This document shows, piece by piece, positions 1-7,107 of a DNA stretch of 39,832 nucleotides; position 1 is the first letter of the stretch; the number at the start of each line of letters is the position of its first letter. A program made the position numbers and the translations under genes. Source of the DNA: Bacteroidaceae bacterium (GTDB lineage Bacteria > Bacteroidota > Bacteroidia > Bacteroidales > Bacteroidaceae); NCBI GenBank assembly GCA_017650105.1, contig JAGCFO010000001.1, positions 1 to 39,832 on the forward strand, in the 5' to 3' direction. Below the pieces are notes generated by a model that did not search any database, was not told where the DNA came from, and saw only the letters and a program-made list of their open reading frames with translations.

Positions 1-17
1 AGGAGTGTGCTTTTAGA

Positions 18-57
18 AATAATCGGATGATCAGGTAATCAGGTAATCAAATAATCA
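18..57 (+). repeat. Octamer array 1, forward (RRTAATCA)5
   Basis: Five contiguous 8-base units: AATAATCG, GATGATCA, GGTAATCA, GGTAATCA, AATAATCA. The left flank (TTTAGAAATAATC) is shared with the array at 378-416, so the two probably derive from a common ancestor element. Confidence 0.85.
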
Positions 58-70
58 AGTTTTTTGACCA

Positions 71-93
71 CGGATAACTCGGATTTTACGGAT
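71..93 (+). repeat. Three CGGAT copies at 9-base spacing
   Basis: CGGAT occurs at 71, 80 and 89, giving a short period-9 repeat. It is different from the octamer arrays. Function is unknown. Confidence 0.5.
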
Positions 94-377
94 GAATAAA
101 AACCTCAAAAACCCTTTCATCGATTTCTGAGCTTCGCTCTCCGTGCGCCGCTGGTGCTGCCCGTCGGAAGCAAGTTTCCACGCTCATCCCCATCGCCACA
201 CAAGGCATTGCATGCCTCGCGAAATCGATAGAAAGAAAAACCGAAAAAACACATTGCCTACAGACTTGCATTTCCGCATGGGGTTTTTCAGCGAAGCGGG
301 GTTTTTCTTCCCGGAAGCGTTACCGTCCGAAGGAAGCCGGGATGTCGGAGTGAAGAGGGGGTAAGTGCACATTTAGA

Positions 378-416
378 AATAATCAAATAATCAAGTAATC
401 AGATAATCAAATAATG
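378..416 (+). repeat. Octamer array 2, forward
   Basis: Four full units (AATAATCA, AATAATCA, AGTAATCA, GATAATCA) and a decayed fifth. It faces reverse-orientation copies at 452-467 and 567-614, so the two could pair as an inverted repeat. Confidence 0.85.
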
Positions 417-451
417 CCAAAAGCAACATCTTACATCATATATCATACATC

Positions 452-467
452 TGATTATCTGATCATC
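452..467 (-). repeat. Octamer array 3, reverse (two units)
   Basis: TGATTATC and TGATCATC, the reverse complement of the forward unit. About 35 bases separate it from the forward array ending at 416. Confidence 0.7.
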
Positions 468-566
468 TGGCATATTGCACGCTCTGCGCGCACACACGCT
501 GGCAGCACGGACAGGAGAACGAAGATCTCCACGCTTTCGGGAAGGGTTTTCTGGGTTTTTGTTATT

Positions 567-614
567 CGATAATTTGATCATCTGATCATCTGATTATCTA
601 GTTATCTGATCATT
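567..614 (-). repeat. Octamer array 4, reverse (about six units)
   Basis: CGATAATT, TGATCATC, TGATCATC, TGATTATC, TAGTTATC, TGATCATT. It lies just beyond the stop codon of the DUF4248 gene. Confidence 0.85.
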
Positions 615-631
615 TGCAGCCTGTGGCTGCA

Positions 632-874
632 CTACGGCGTTCCTAAGTACTGCGTGATGGTTCGCACCTGCCGAGGGGTGAAGTGACGCTGTGAAGTGGT
701 GTAACCTTGCGCGCGTAGCTCGCGTGCAAGAGGCTTGCACAGCTCCAGCTCATGGCGCAGGGCGCGCCATGTGGCACAGGGTGTATGCTGGGGAAAGTAG
801 AGCAGCGCCAGCTCGGTGCGCCCATAGGTGCGCACGTTGAAGGGCTTGTCGAGGTAGGTGTCGGAGTATTCCAT
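632..874 (-). CDS. DUF4248 family small protein
   Basis: An 80-residue protein whose sequence pattern matches the DUF4248 proteins common in Bacteroides and Prevotella: an N-terminal RTYGRTELALLYFP segment, a W-R-x-L-x-x-x-L core and a C-terminal block FTPRQVRTITQYLG, roughly residues 15-78. The family has no known function; the small basic fold with a helix-rich C-terminal half suggests, but does not prove, nucleic-acid binding. The ATG at 872-874 is the only start. A near-consensus -7 element (TATCTTTA, 952-959 on the minus strand) lies upstream, separated from the gene by an octamer array and a short TATTTAG-like repeat at 875-900. It stands alone, 600 bases downstream of maf. Confidence 0.8.
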   Translation of the reverse strand: MEYSDTYLDKPFNVRTYGRTELALLYFPQHTPCATWRALRHELELCKPLARELRAQGYTTSQRHFTPRQVRTITQYLGTP

Positions 875-905
875 AGTATTTAGTATTTAGGGTTTAGAGT
901 TTTCA

Positions 906-937
906 AGATTATCTGATTATCTGATTATTTGATTATT
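906..937 (-). repeat. Octamer array 5, reverse (four units)
   Basis: AGATTATC, TGATTATC, TGATTATT, TGATTATT. It sits between the DUF4248 gene and its presumed promoter, so it would be in the 5' leader of that transcript. Confidence 0.85.
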
Positions 938-951
938 TCATTGCAGCTCCG

Positions 952-959
952 TAAAGATA
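952..959 (-). promoter_or_regulatory. Probable -7 element for the DUF4248 gene
   Basis: Reads TATCTTTA on the minus strand, one mismatch from the Bacteroidetes -7 consensus TAnnTTTG. It would give a leader of about 70 bases that includes the octamer array. Confidence 0.4.
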
Positions 960-1071
960 CAAAAAAATCCCGACATAGGCAAAACAAAGTGCGAAAAAAA
1001 TGAAAATTTTTCATCCTTCAATGCGGTGTGTTTCAACGCGTTAGATGGGTTTGAGAAATCTTTTCAAAAAA

Positions 1072-1101
1072 TAACATGCAGTAACATGCAGTAACATGCA
1101 G
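1072..1101 (+). repeat. Three tandem copies of TAACATGCAG
   Basis: Three perfect 10-base copies (1072-1081, 1082-1091, 1092-1101), ending 19 bases before an exact -7 promoter motif. The position suits an upstream regulatory site. Confidence 0.85.
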
Positions 1102-1120
1102 CGGCGCGAGGGGGATGTTG

Positions 1121-1128
1121 TATCTTTG
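1121..1128 (+). promoter_or_regulatory. Orphan -7 promoter element
   Basis: TATCTTTG is an exact match to TAnnTTTG on the plus strand. No coding region follows on this strand for more than 2 kb, so it either drives a non-coding RNA or is a chance match. Confidence 0.45.
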
Positions 1129-1488
1129 TCGGTGACTAAGATACTAAGGCTCGGACAAGGAAATGAGCTGGCGCACCTCCTTTCTTTCTCTCTCGCTGAA
1201 TCGTATCTTTACAGCGTCAAATAAATAGACGAAGTTTTATCCGTCACGTTCTTTGACATTATTCCCATGTTCTCACGCCCGCTGGAAACGGGCAACTACG
1301 CGATGCTCTCGACGGCAGCAACGGATGTCACGGCATGAATGGCCATCATGCCAACTGTTGCCACACGGCTGACTCTCCCCTCCCCAGGGCCCGGGGAAGG
1401 AGAAAGACAGCACATGCGAAGGCAATAGTTCCACGACAGACAGTGCTGCCAGAAAGAGAGTTGATGAATAATCCGAAAAAGAGTAAGG
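1129..1488. other. Gene-free stretch with hairpins; possible small RNA
   Basis: No convincing ORF. Three potential stem-loops lie in order on the plus strand: GCCCG/CGGGC at about 1277-1293, GGCATGA/TCATGCC at 1332-1352 with a 7-base loop, and a C-rich/G-rich pairing at about 1374-1401. A second -7-like TATCTTTA sits near 1205. Together with the promoter at 1121 this could be a structured transcript, but no known RNA family was recognised. Confidence 0.3.
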
Positions 1489-2061
1489 TCAGAACCCGAT
1501 GCCGAACTCCTTGAGCGCTTCGTAGAGACGGCGCACAGGAAGGCCCATCACGTTGAAGAAGGAGCCTTCGATGCGACGGATGCCCACGTAGCCTATCCAC
1601 TCCTGGATACCGTAGGCACCGGCTTTGTCGAAGGGATGGTAGGTGGCGATGTAATAGTCGATTTCCTCGTCGGTGAGCTCGGCGAAGAACACCTTCGACT
1701 CGCTGACGAAGCTTAACTGCTTGTCGATGGATGTGAGCGCGACACCCGTGAACACCTCGTGTTCCTTCCCCGAGAGGGCGCAGAGCATGCATCGGGCCTC
1801 ATCGGCATCGCGGGGCTTGCCCAAGACCTGACCGTCGAGCCACACGATGGTGTCGGCAGTGATGATGAGCTCGTCGGGCTGAATGAAGTCCACATATGCT
1901 GATGCTTTCTTCTGTGCAATGAAAAGAGGTATCTCCCCTCCCTGCAGGCTGTCGGGGTACGACTCGTCGATGGAGGGGAGAGTCTTCACTTCGAAGGGTA
2001 TGTCGAGTCCCGCCATCAGTTCTTGGCGGCGCGGAGAATTGGATGCGAGGATGATCTTCAT
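1489..2061 (-). CDS. maf: Maf-like nucleoside triphosphate pyrophosphatase
   Basis: A 190-residue Maf/HAM1-fold protein. Maf proteins hydrolyse dTTP, UTP or modified pyrimidine triphosphates to monophosphates and so keep the nucleotide pool clean. The family's N-terminal signature SNSPRR is at residues 7-12, the catalytic Asp is in ITADTIV (D70), and GQVLGKP follows at 77-83. The length is normal. The ATG at 2059-2061 abuts a forward octamer array with only one base between them, so the array occupies the translation initiation region. The gene lies 200 bases downstream of kdsC on the same strand, a neighbourhood I recall as common in Bacteroidales. Substrate class (dTTP/UTP versus m7GTP) cannot be decided with certainty. 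Confidence 0.95.
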   Translation of the reverse strand: MKIILASNSPRRQELMAGLDIPFEVKTLPSIDESYPDSLQGGEIPLFIAQKKASAYVDFIQPDELIITADTIVWLDGQVLGKPRDADEARCMLCALSGKEHEVFTGVALTSIDKQLSFVSESKVFFAELTDEEIDYYIATYHPFDKAGAYGIQEWIGYVGIRRIEGSFFNVMGLPVRRLYEALKEFGIGF

Positions 2062-2062
2062 A

Positions 2063-2110
2063 AATAATCAGATAATCAAATAATCAAATAATCAGGTAAG
2101 CGGGTAAGCG
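2063..2110 (+). repeat. Octamer array 6, forward (six units)
   Basis: AATAATCA, GATAATCA, AATAATCA, AATAATCA, then two decayed GGTAAGCG units. In the minus-strand mRNA it lies directly before the maf start codon. Confidence 0.85.
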
Positions 2111-2184
2111 GGTACCTATTTTTTCGAACATGGTTTGCACGGGTGAATAGAGATGCGCAGAGCGAGATAATCGGAATAATGACT

Positions 2185-2240
2185 TGATCGTCTGATAATC
2201 TGACCATCTGATCATTTGATCATCTGATCATCAGATTATC
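2185..2240 (-). repeat. Octamer array 7, reverse (seven units)
   Basis: Units run TGATCGTC, TGATAATC, TGACCATC, TGATCATT, TGATCATC, TGATCATC, AGATTATC. It begins 21 bases past the kdsC stop and is complementary to the array at 2063-2110 across a 74-base core. Confidence 0.85.
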
Positions 2241-2261
2241 TTTTTATCCGCCCACCTCCTT

Positions 2262-2780
2262 CTACCACGCGAGGGCGTCGGGACCGTTCATCCAAATGCC
2301 TTTCACGCGGAGGATCTGCTCCAGCACATCGCGCACACAGCCCTCTCCCCCCTTGAAGGGCGAGACGTATGTGCTGATGGCCTTTATCTCGGGCGCGGCA
2401 TCCGAAGGGCAGCAGGGCAACCCGCAGCGGCGCATCACCTCGTAGTCGGGGATGTCGTCGCCCATGAAGAGCACTTCGGCCGGCGTGAGCCGATGGCGCA
2501 GACAGAAATCGTCGAGAGCCTCGCACTTGGCAGCGGCTCCCAGATAGATGTCCTCCACGCCCAGTGTGATGTAGCGCTCGCGTATCGACGGCAACAGCGC
2601 CCCCGTGACGATGGCTATGCGCAGCCCCGTCTTCATGGCCAGCTGAATGGCATAGCCGTCCTTGATGTTAGCCGTGCGGCAAGGCATACCGTCGGCGCCT
2701 AAGGGCACGGTAGTTTTGCTCAGCACGCCGTCCACATCGAAAAGGCAGGCTTTGACAAGAGATAGGTCGAATGGAATCAT
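2262..2780 (-). CDS. kdsC: KdsC-like HAD phosphatase (KDO-8-phosphate phosphatase)
   Basis: A 172-residue member of the small, capless HAD phosphatases. The nucleophile and acid/base aspartates are in FDVDGVL (D15, D17), motif II is IVTG (57-60), and motif III is GDDIPD (D108, D109, D112). Length and motifs fit KdsC, which dephosphorylates 3-deoxy-D-manno-octulosonate 8-phosphate in the cytoplasm before CMP activation for lipopolysaccharide inner core. A Lys that helps tetramer activity in KdsC is plausibly K40 in the ANIKDG segment. The start is the ATG at 2778-2780, six bases from an octamer array. The gene lies between the nitroreductase and maf, all on the minus strand. Confidence 0.9.
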   Translation of the reverse strand: MIPFDLSLVKACLFDVDGVLSKTTVPLGADGMPCRTANIKDGYAIQLAMKTGLRIAIVTGALLPSIRERYITLGVEDIYLGAAAKCEALDDFCLRHRLTPAEVLFMGDDIPDYEVMRRCGLPCCPSDAAPEIKAISTYVSPFKGGEGCVRDVLEQILRVKGIWMNGPDALAW

Positions 2781-2786
2781 TTGAGA

Positions 2787-2858
2787 GATAATCGGATGAA
2801 GAGATAATCAAATAATCAGATGATCAAATAATCAAATAATCGGTTAATCAGGTAATCA
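2787..2858 (+). repeat. Octamer array 8, forward (nine units)
   Basis: The longest array: GATAATCG, GATGAAGA, GATAATCA, AATAATCA, GATGATCA, AATAATCA, AATAATCG, GTTAATCA, GGTAATCA. It lies six bases upstream of the kdsC start codon in the minus-strand transcript. Confidence 0.85.
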
Positions 2859-2905
2859 GATTGAGCTATCGGGTAATTGGCGAACCATTTTCTCTTCAGG
2901 GCATA

Positions 2906-2969
2906 TCGTCATCTGATTATTCAATCTCCCAACCATCTGATTATCTGATTATTTAACAACCTGACAATT
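2906..2969 (-). repeat. Octamer array 9, reverse (about eight units, degenerate)
   Basis: Contains TGATTATT, CAATCTCC, CAACCATC, TGATTATC, TGATTATT and decayed units. It starts seven bases past the nitroreductase stop and mirrors the array at 2787-2858. Confidence 0.75.
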
Positions 2970-2976
2970 TATTATT

Positions 2977-3504
2977 CTACCACTTGTTGATATGCACTTT
3001 CTCCCACTGGAGGTGTTCCTCGTTGAAGGGCTTGCGCTCCATTCCCTTGTGTCCCACTACTACGACGCAGAGCACCTCGGGTCCCTCGGGGATGTCGAGC
3101 AGCTCGCGCAGCACCTCGCCCGAGGGAGTGCCGTCGGGAGCCATACGCCCGCGAATCTGAATCCAGCAACTGCCCAGCCCCAGGTCTTCGGCCTGCAGCT
3201 GAATCATGAGAGCCGCGATGGACGCGTTCTCCACCCAGCAGTCGGTGACGGTGGGGTCGCCCAGCACCACGATGGCGAGAGGGGCATCGGCGGCATGAGC
3301 GGCACCGTTCTGACGACACTCCGAGATGACCTGAAGCTTGGCCTTGTCGTCGACAAGAATGAAATTCCAGTCGCAACTGCGGTGCGACGAGGGCGACATC
3401 AACGCTGCACGCATGAGCAAGGCAACATCGTCATCTTTGAGCAACTCGGGAGTGAACTTTCGCATGCTGCGACGCCTCTGTATCAATTCCTTAAAGTTCT
3501 CCAT
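2977..3504 (-). CDS. Nitroreductase family FMN oxidoreductase
   Basis: A 175-residue nitroreductase-fold protein. The N-terminus (ELIQRRRSMRKFTPE, residues 6-20) is the FMN-phosphate-binding start typical of the family. SPSSHRSCDW follows around 37-46, and a GLGSCWIQIRGR segment around 133-144 belongs to the FMN/dimer region. Such enzymes reduce quinones, nitro compounds or flavins with NAD(P)H as homodimers in the cytoplasm; the substrate is unknown. An upstream in-frame ATG at 3550-3552 would add 16 residues. I prefer 3504 because a -7-like element (TATCTTCG, 3532-3539) would place transcription start inside that extension. The gene is divergent from the TonB receptor. Confidence 0.9.
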   Translation of the reverse strand: MENFKELIQRRRSMRKFTPELLKDDDVALLMRAALMSPSSHRSCDWNFILVDDKAKLQVISECRQNGAAHAADAPLAIVVLGDPTVTDCWVENASIAALMIQLQAEDLGLGSCWIQIRGRMAPDGTPSGEVLRELLDIPEGPEVLCVVVVGHKGMERKPFNEEHLQWEKVHINKW

Positions 3505-3531
3505 AAGCGAAAAATGTATTGTTTGTGGCTG

Positions 3532-3539
3532 CGAAGATA
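3532..3539 (-). promoter_or_regulatory. Probable -7 element for the nitroreductase gene
   Basis: TATCTTCG on the minus strand, 7 of 8 to TAnnTTTG with the wildcard positions free. It lies 28 bases upstream of the chosen start and is shared with the short divergent spacer to the TonB receptor. Confidence 0.45.
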
Positions 3540-3594
3540 ACAAATATTTCATAAGAAATATACGTTTCGGGGAAACTTTTCGTTTTTAATAGAG

Positions 3595-6018
3595 ATGAAG
3601 AATTCTCTCCGCATGTATATTGGCATACTGCTGTTGCTGCTAATCGGCGCGACAGAAGGTTGGGCGCAGCGTGTCACCATCAAGGGCACAGTGCGCGACG
3701 AGAACGGTGCTCCGGTGGAAATAGCCAACATCCTCGTGGAGAAGCAGCTCATCGGCGCCACCACCAATCTGGAAGGAAAGTACGAGATAAAATGCGAGAG
3801 CACCGACAGCGTGGTCCTCGTCTATTCGATGCTTGGCTATCAGACGCGCCGCAGGGTGCTACGCAACCCCTCGGGAGTCATCACGCTGGATGTCATGCTG
3901 CCTACGAGCAACTTCTCGCTGCAGGGCGTCACTATCAAGGAGACACGCAGGCAGACGGGCACCATGCAGAAAATCGACATGAAGCAGGCACGCCTCATCC
4001 CCGACGCCTCAGGTGGCTCGGTGGAGTCGTTCATCGCCACGCAGGCGGGAGTGAGCAACACCAACGAGCTGAGCACGCAGTATAACGTGCGCGGAGGAAA
4101 CTTCGACGAGAACAGCGTGTATGTGAACGGCATCGAGGTGTACCGTCCCCTGCTCATCCGCGCAGGGCAACAGGAAGGGCTCTCCTTCATCAATCCCGAT
4201 ATGGTGCAGGACATAGGCTTCTCAAGCGGAGGCTTCGAGGCACGCTACGGCGACAAGATGTCGAGCGTGCTCGACATCACCTACCGCCAGCCCAAGGAGT
4301 TTGAATCAACCCTCAGCGCCAGCCTGCTGGGAGCCAACGCCTACGTGGGATACGGCAACGACAAGTTCAGCATCGCCAACAGCATACGCTACAAGACCAG
4401 CGAGTACCTCCTCGGCACCCTCGACACGCACGGCGAATACAATCCCGCCTTCTTCGACTATCAGACCTACCTGAACTGGCGCCTCCTCCCCAACTGGAGC
4501 ATGGGATTCATAGGCAACGTGTCGCAAAACGACTACCACTTTGTGCCCCACGACAGAAGCACCTCCTTCGGCACGCTGGAAGATATAAAGAACTTCTCCG
4601 TCTTTTTTGCCGGCAAGGAGAAAGACCGCTTCCAGACATTCTTCGGTGCGGGAAACATCACCTACGAGGCCTCATCCCTCTCGTCGGTGTCGCTTAACCT
4701 CTCGGCCTACCACACCAACGAGCAAGAGACGTACGACATTATCAGCCAATACTGGCTCGACAACGTGACGGAAGACGTCAACATGGGCGTGGGAACCTAT
4801 ATGGAGCACGCACGCAACTACCTGAATGCTTCGGTGATGAGCCTGGGGCTCAGCGGAAGTCACAAGATTAACGCGCATCACGTGCTGTGGGGCATAGAGG
4901 CAAAGGACGAGCGCGTGAGCGAGCACCTGCGCGAATGGGAATACCGCGACTCGAGCGGCTACTCCATCCCTCACACGGGAAACTCGCTTGAACTCATCTA
5001 CAACATGCAGTCGGACGGTGCCGTTCACAACAAGCGCTTCAGCGGATATGCGCAAGACACCTGGCGCTTCACCAACGACATAGGGCTGTTTGTCGTCAAC
5101 GCGGGTATCAGAGCCTCCTACTGGACGTGGAGCCACGAGCCCATCGTCAGCCCGCGAGCATCGATAGGATTCGTGCCCAGCTTCAACGAGAACTTTACCT
5201 TCCGCCTGGCATCGGGAGTGTACTATCAGAGCCCTTTCTATAAGGAGTACCGCGACACGACGATGGTGAACGGAACGGGCATCGTGTCGCTCAACCGCGA
5301 CATACGCTCGCAGCGAAGCATCCAGTACGTGGCAGCCAGCGACTACCAATTCCGCGTCTACGACCGCCCGTTTAAGTTCAGCCTCGAAGCCTATTACAAA
5401 GCCCTCTCGAACCTCATCCCCTACAATGTGGACAACATCCGCATCTCGTACTACGGTGAGAACTGCGCCACAGGATACGCCACAGGCATCGATATGAAAC
5501 TGTTCGGGGAATTCGTGCCCGGCACCGACTCGTGGCTCACATGCTCGGTAATGAAAACTGAGGAGAAAATCGGCAACATCTGGTATCCGCGCCCTACCGA
5601 TCAGCGCGTCAATCTCTCGCTCTACTTCACCGACTATTTCCCCGGCACTGACCGATGGAAGATGAGCCTGAAAGGAACGTATGCCAACGGGCTCCCCTTC
5701 GGCCCTCCTCACTCGGGTCGCGAGAAACAGATATTCAGGGCTCCACCCTATCGTCGTGTCGACATCGGCATGAGCTACCGCCTTATCGGCTCCGACGACT
5801 ACGGGCCACGCTCGCAGATTCCCTTCCTCGCCGACAGCCCGATGGTAGCGCGAAACCAGATAAAGAATGTATGGCTGGGCATCGACGCCTTCAACCTGCT
5901 CGACATCAACAACGTAAACAGCTATTATTGGATTACCGACATCGAGAACCACCAGTATGCCGTCCCCAACTACCTCACGGGGCGACGCATCAACTTCCGA
6001 GTCATAGTAGAGTTCTGA
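3595..6018 (+). CDS. TonB-dependent outer-membrane receptor
   Basis: An 807-residue outer-membrane transporter. A signal peptide occupies residues 1-25 (MKNSLRMYIGILLLLLIGAT onward, ending in WAQ). A carboxypeptidase-regulatory-like beta domain follows (about 26-110: TIKGTVRDENGAPVEIANIL). The plug covers about 115-230, with an NVRGGNFDENSVYVNGIEV block and a GFEARYGDKMSSVLDI block, and the rest is a 22-stranded barrel ending in an aromatic residue (FRVIVEF). It imports a ligand using energy from TonB/ExbBD. No SusD partner is next to it, so it is more likely to carry a small ligand (metal chelate, vitamin, peptide) than a polysaccharide; the ligand cannot be told. The stop codon is followed after one base by trmO, so the two are probably co-transcribed. 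Confidence 0.93.
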   Translation: MKNSLRMYIGILLLLLIGATEGWAQRVTIKGTVRDENGAPVEIANILVEKQLIGATTNLEGKYEIKCESTDSVVLVYSMLGYQTRRRVLRNPSGVITLDVMLPTSNFSLQGVTIKETRRQTGTMQKIDMKQARLIPDASGGSVESFIATQAGVSNTNELSTQYNVRGGNFDENSVYVNGIEVYRPLLIRAGQQEGLSFINPDMVQDIGFSSGGFEARYGDKMSSVLDITYRQPKEFESTLSASLLGANAYVGYGNDKFSIANSIRYKTSEYLLGTLDTHGEYNPAFFDYQTYLNWRLLPNWSMGFIGNVSQNDYHFVPHDRSTSFGTLEDIKNFSVFFAGKEKDRFQTFFGAGNITYEASSLSSVSLNLSAYHTNEQETYDIISQYWLDNVTEDVNMGVGTYMEHARNYLNASVMSLGLSGSHKINAHHVLWGIEAKDERVSEHLREWEYRDSSGYSIPHTGNSLELIYNMQSDGAVHNKRFSGYAQDTWRFTNDIGLFVVNAGIRASYWTWSHEPIVSPRASIGFVPSFNENFTFRLASGVYYQSPFYKEYRDTTMVNGTGIVSLNRDIRSQRSIQYVAASDYQFRVYDRPFKFSLEAYYKALSNLIPYNVDNIRISYYGENCATGYATGIDMKLFGEFVPGTDSWLTCSVMKTEEKIGNIWYPRPTDQRVNLSLYFTDYFPGTDRWKMSLKGTYANGLPFGPPHSGREKQIFRAPPYRRVDIGMSYRLIGSDDYGPRSQIPFLADSPMVARNQIKNVWLGIDAFNLLDINNVNSYYWITDIENHQYAVPNYLTGRRINFRVIVEF

Positions 6019-6019
6019 A

Positions 6020-6715
6020 ATGGACATCATCGCACACATCCACACCGATTTCCCAACCAAGTTCGGCATCCCCCGGCAGAGCGGACTTGTGCCGGAGCTG
6101 ACGGCACACATCGTCTTCGAGCCCGCCTACCGTGAACCCTCCGCCCTGCGCGGGCTTGAGGAGTTCGACTACATTTGGCTCATCTGGGGCTTCAGCGCTA
6201 ATGCCCAGCCAACCATTTCGGAGCAGGGTTCAAAGGAATGGGCTACCGTGCGCCCTCCACGCCTCGGGGGAAACACACGCATGGGGGTGTGGGCAACGCG
6301 CTCCTCGTTCCGTCCTAACGGACTTGCCCTCTCATCGGTGAAGATTGAGCGCATCGACCTCAACACGCCTCACGGGCCCGTCATCACCGTTTCGGGAGCC
6401 GACATCATGGACGGCACACCCATCTACGACATCAAGCCCTACATCACCTTCACCGACTCGCATCCCGAGGCACGCTCCGGATTCGTCGACACGCACATCA
6501 AGCCTACACTCTCGGTAAACTTCCCTTACGTGCTGCTCTCAAAGCTGCCTGCCGACAAGCAGCATGCCGCCATCGCGGTAATTGAACAAGACCCGCGCCC
6601 CTCTTATCAAGACGACCCCGAGCGTATCTACGGCATCCCCTTCGCCGGATTCGACATCCGTTTCCGCGTCGATGGGGATATGAATGCTACCGTTGTCGAG
6701 GTGGAGAAGATATGA
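6020..6715 (+). CDS. trmO: TrmO-like tRNA (t6A37) N6-methyltransferase
   Basis: A 231-residue TsaA/TrmO (UPF0066) protein. TrmO methylates N6-threonylcarbamoyladenosine at position 37 of tRNAs using S-adenosylmethionine. The family blocks are present: GIPRQSGLVPEL near residues 15-26, LEEFDYIWLIWGF (46-58), the RSSFRPNGLALS block (about 94-105) corresponding to the RSPxRPNxIGLS signature, and DGTPIYDIKPY (about 130-140). The C-terminal part (about 150-230) is the usual second domain. It starts one base after the TonB receptor stop, suggesting translational coupling, and its own stop overlaps the ATG of a small repeat-coded ORF (ATGA at 6712-6715). Confidence 0.92.
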   Translation: MDIIAHIHTDFPTKFGIPRQSGLVPELTAHIVFEPAYREPSALRGLEEFDYIWLIWGFSANAQPTISEQGSKEWATVRPPRLGGNTRMGVWATRSSFRPNGLALSSVKIERIDLNTPHGPVITVSGADIMDGTPIYDIKPYITFTDSHPEARSGFVDTHIKPTLSVNFPYVLLSKLPADKQHAAIAVIEQDPRPSYQDDPERIYGIPFAGFDIRFRVDGDMNATVVEVEKI

Positions 6716-6936
6716 CACGATATGAAGAAAGCATACGGCGGTATGAAGAAAGCATACGGCGATATGAAGAAAGCATACGACAATATGAAGAAAGCATAAG
6801 GCAAGAGGGAGAACCCATACCGAATGACAGATTATCAACATCGGAAGACGGATTATTAGCACAGCAAGAAGAAGAACAAATGAGGGGCTTCCTCGCATGC
6901 AGTTCTTCCAAGAGATTATCCCCACTCCTTCCCTGA
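6712..6936 (+). CDS. Small repeat-coded ORF coupled to trmO (unknown)
   Basis: A 74-codon ORF that starts inside the trmO stop (ATGA overlap) and ends nine bases before a strong terminator, so it fits the operon exactly. Residues 3-30 are four near-perfect copies of the heptad RYEESIR, encoded by a 21-base tandem repeat. The heptad is highly charged and would form an amphipathic helix or short coiled coil. The remainder (about 31-74) is Glu/Gln-rich, then basic, with no recognised domain. No homologous family comes to mind. The repeat has a length divisible by three and no stop in this frame, which favours coding, but the antisense frame is also open, so it may be only a minisatellite in a 3' untranslated region. 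Confidence 0.4.
   Translation: MTRYEESIRRYEESIRRYEESIRQYEESIRQEGEPIPNDRLSTSEDGLLAQQEEEQMRGFLACSSSKRLSPLLP
6721..6804 (+). repeat. 21-base tandem repeat, four copies
   Basis: Units start at 6721, 6742, 6763 and 6784, each TATGAAGAAAGCATACGGCG plus one base, with few differences between copies. In frame with the small ORF they encode the repeated heptad. Confidence 0.9.
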
Positions 6937-6944
6937 CTGCAAAC

Positions 6945-6966
6945 AAGGCCTACGGGCCTTTTTTTT
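6945..6966 (+). terminator. Rho-independent terminator after the TonB receptor-trmO operon
   Basis: A six-base stem AAGGCC/GGCCTT with a TACG tetraloop, followed by a run of T to 6966. Confidence 0.85.
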
Positions 6967-7048
6967 CGCCCTTCGCGCGAGCATGTGCGAAAATCCTCTT
7001 TTTAAAAAAATAATCGGGTTTTTGCTTTCTTTTGTGAGATGTAAGGAG

Positions 7049-7056
7049 TATCTTTG
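7049..7056 (+). promoter_or_regulatory. -7 promoter element of the propionate operon
   Basis: TATCTTTG matches TAnnTTTG exactly, 51 bases upstream of the mce start. This supports the ATG at 7108 over one at 7054, which lies within the promoter. A clear -33 box at standard spacing was not seen. Confidence 0.7.
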
Positions 7057-7107
7057 CAGAGTTTTTACCAAAAATTCATTTCTTACCATATTTTAACAAT
7101 TACAATC

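Larger units (their letters stand above)
1..631. other. Gene-free stretch with repeat arrays
   Basis: No open frame here looks like a gene; the short ones lack a recognisable protein and overlap on both strands. The stretch holds three or four arrays of an 8-base repeat (annotated separately), a 9-base-period triplet of CGGAT at 71-93, and a GC-richer patch (about 120-360) with no recognised content. Confidence 0.6.

Noticed and set aside
18..2969. Octamer arrays as a CRISPR or a coding tandem repeat
   Set aside because: Units are 8 bases with no spacers, so neither a CRISPR nor an in-frame protein repeat fits.
4672..6111. 479-codon open frame antisense to the TonB receptor
   Set aside because: It is a shadow frame of a GC-rich gene: Val/Glu/Arg-rich, no domain, and it covers a region where the plus strand codes a clear barrel.
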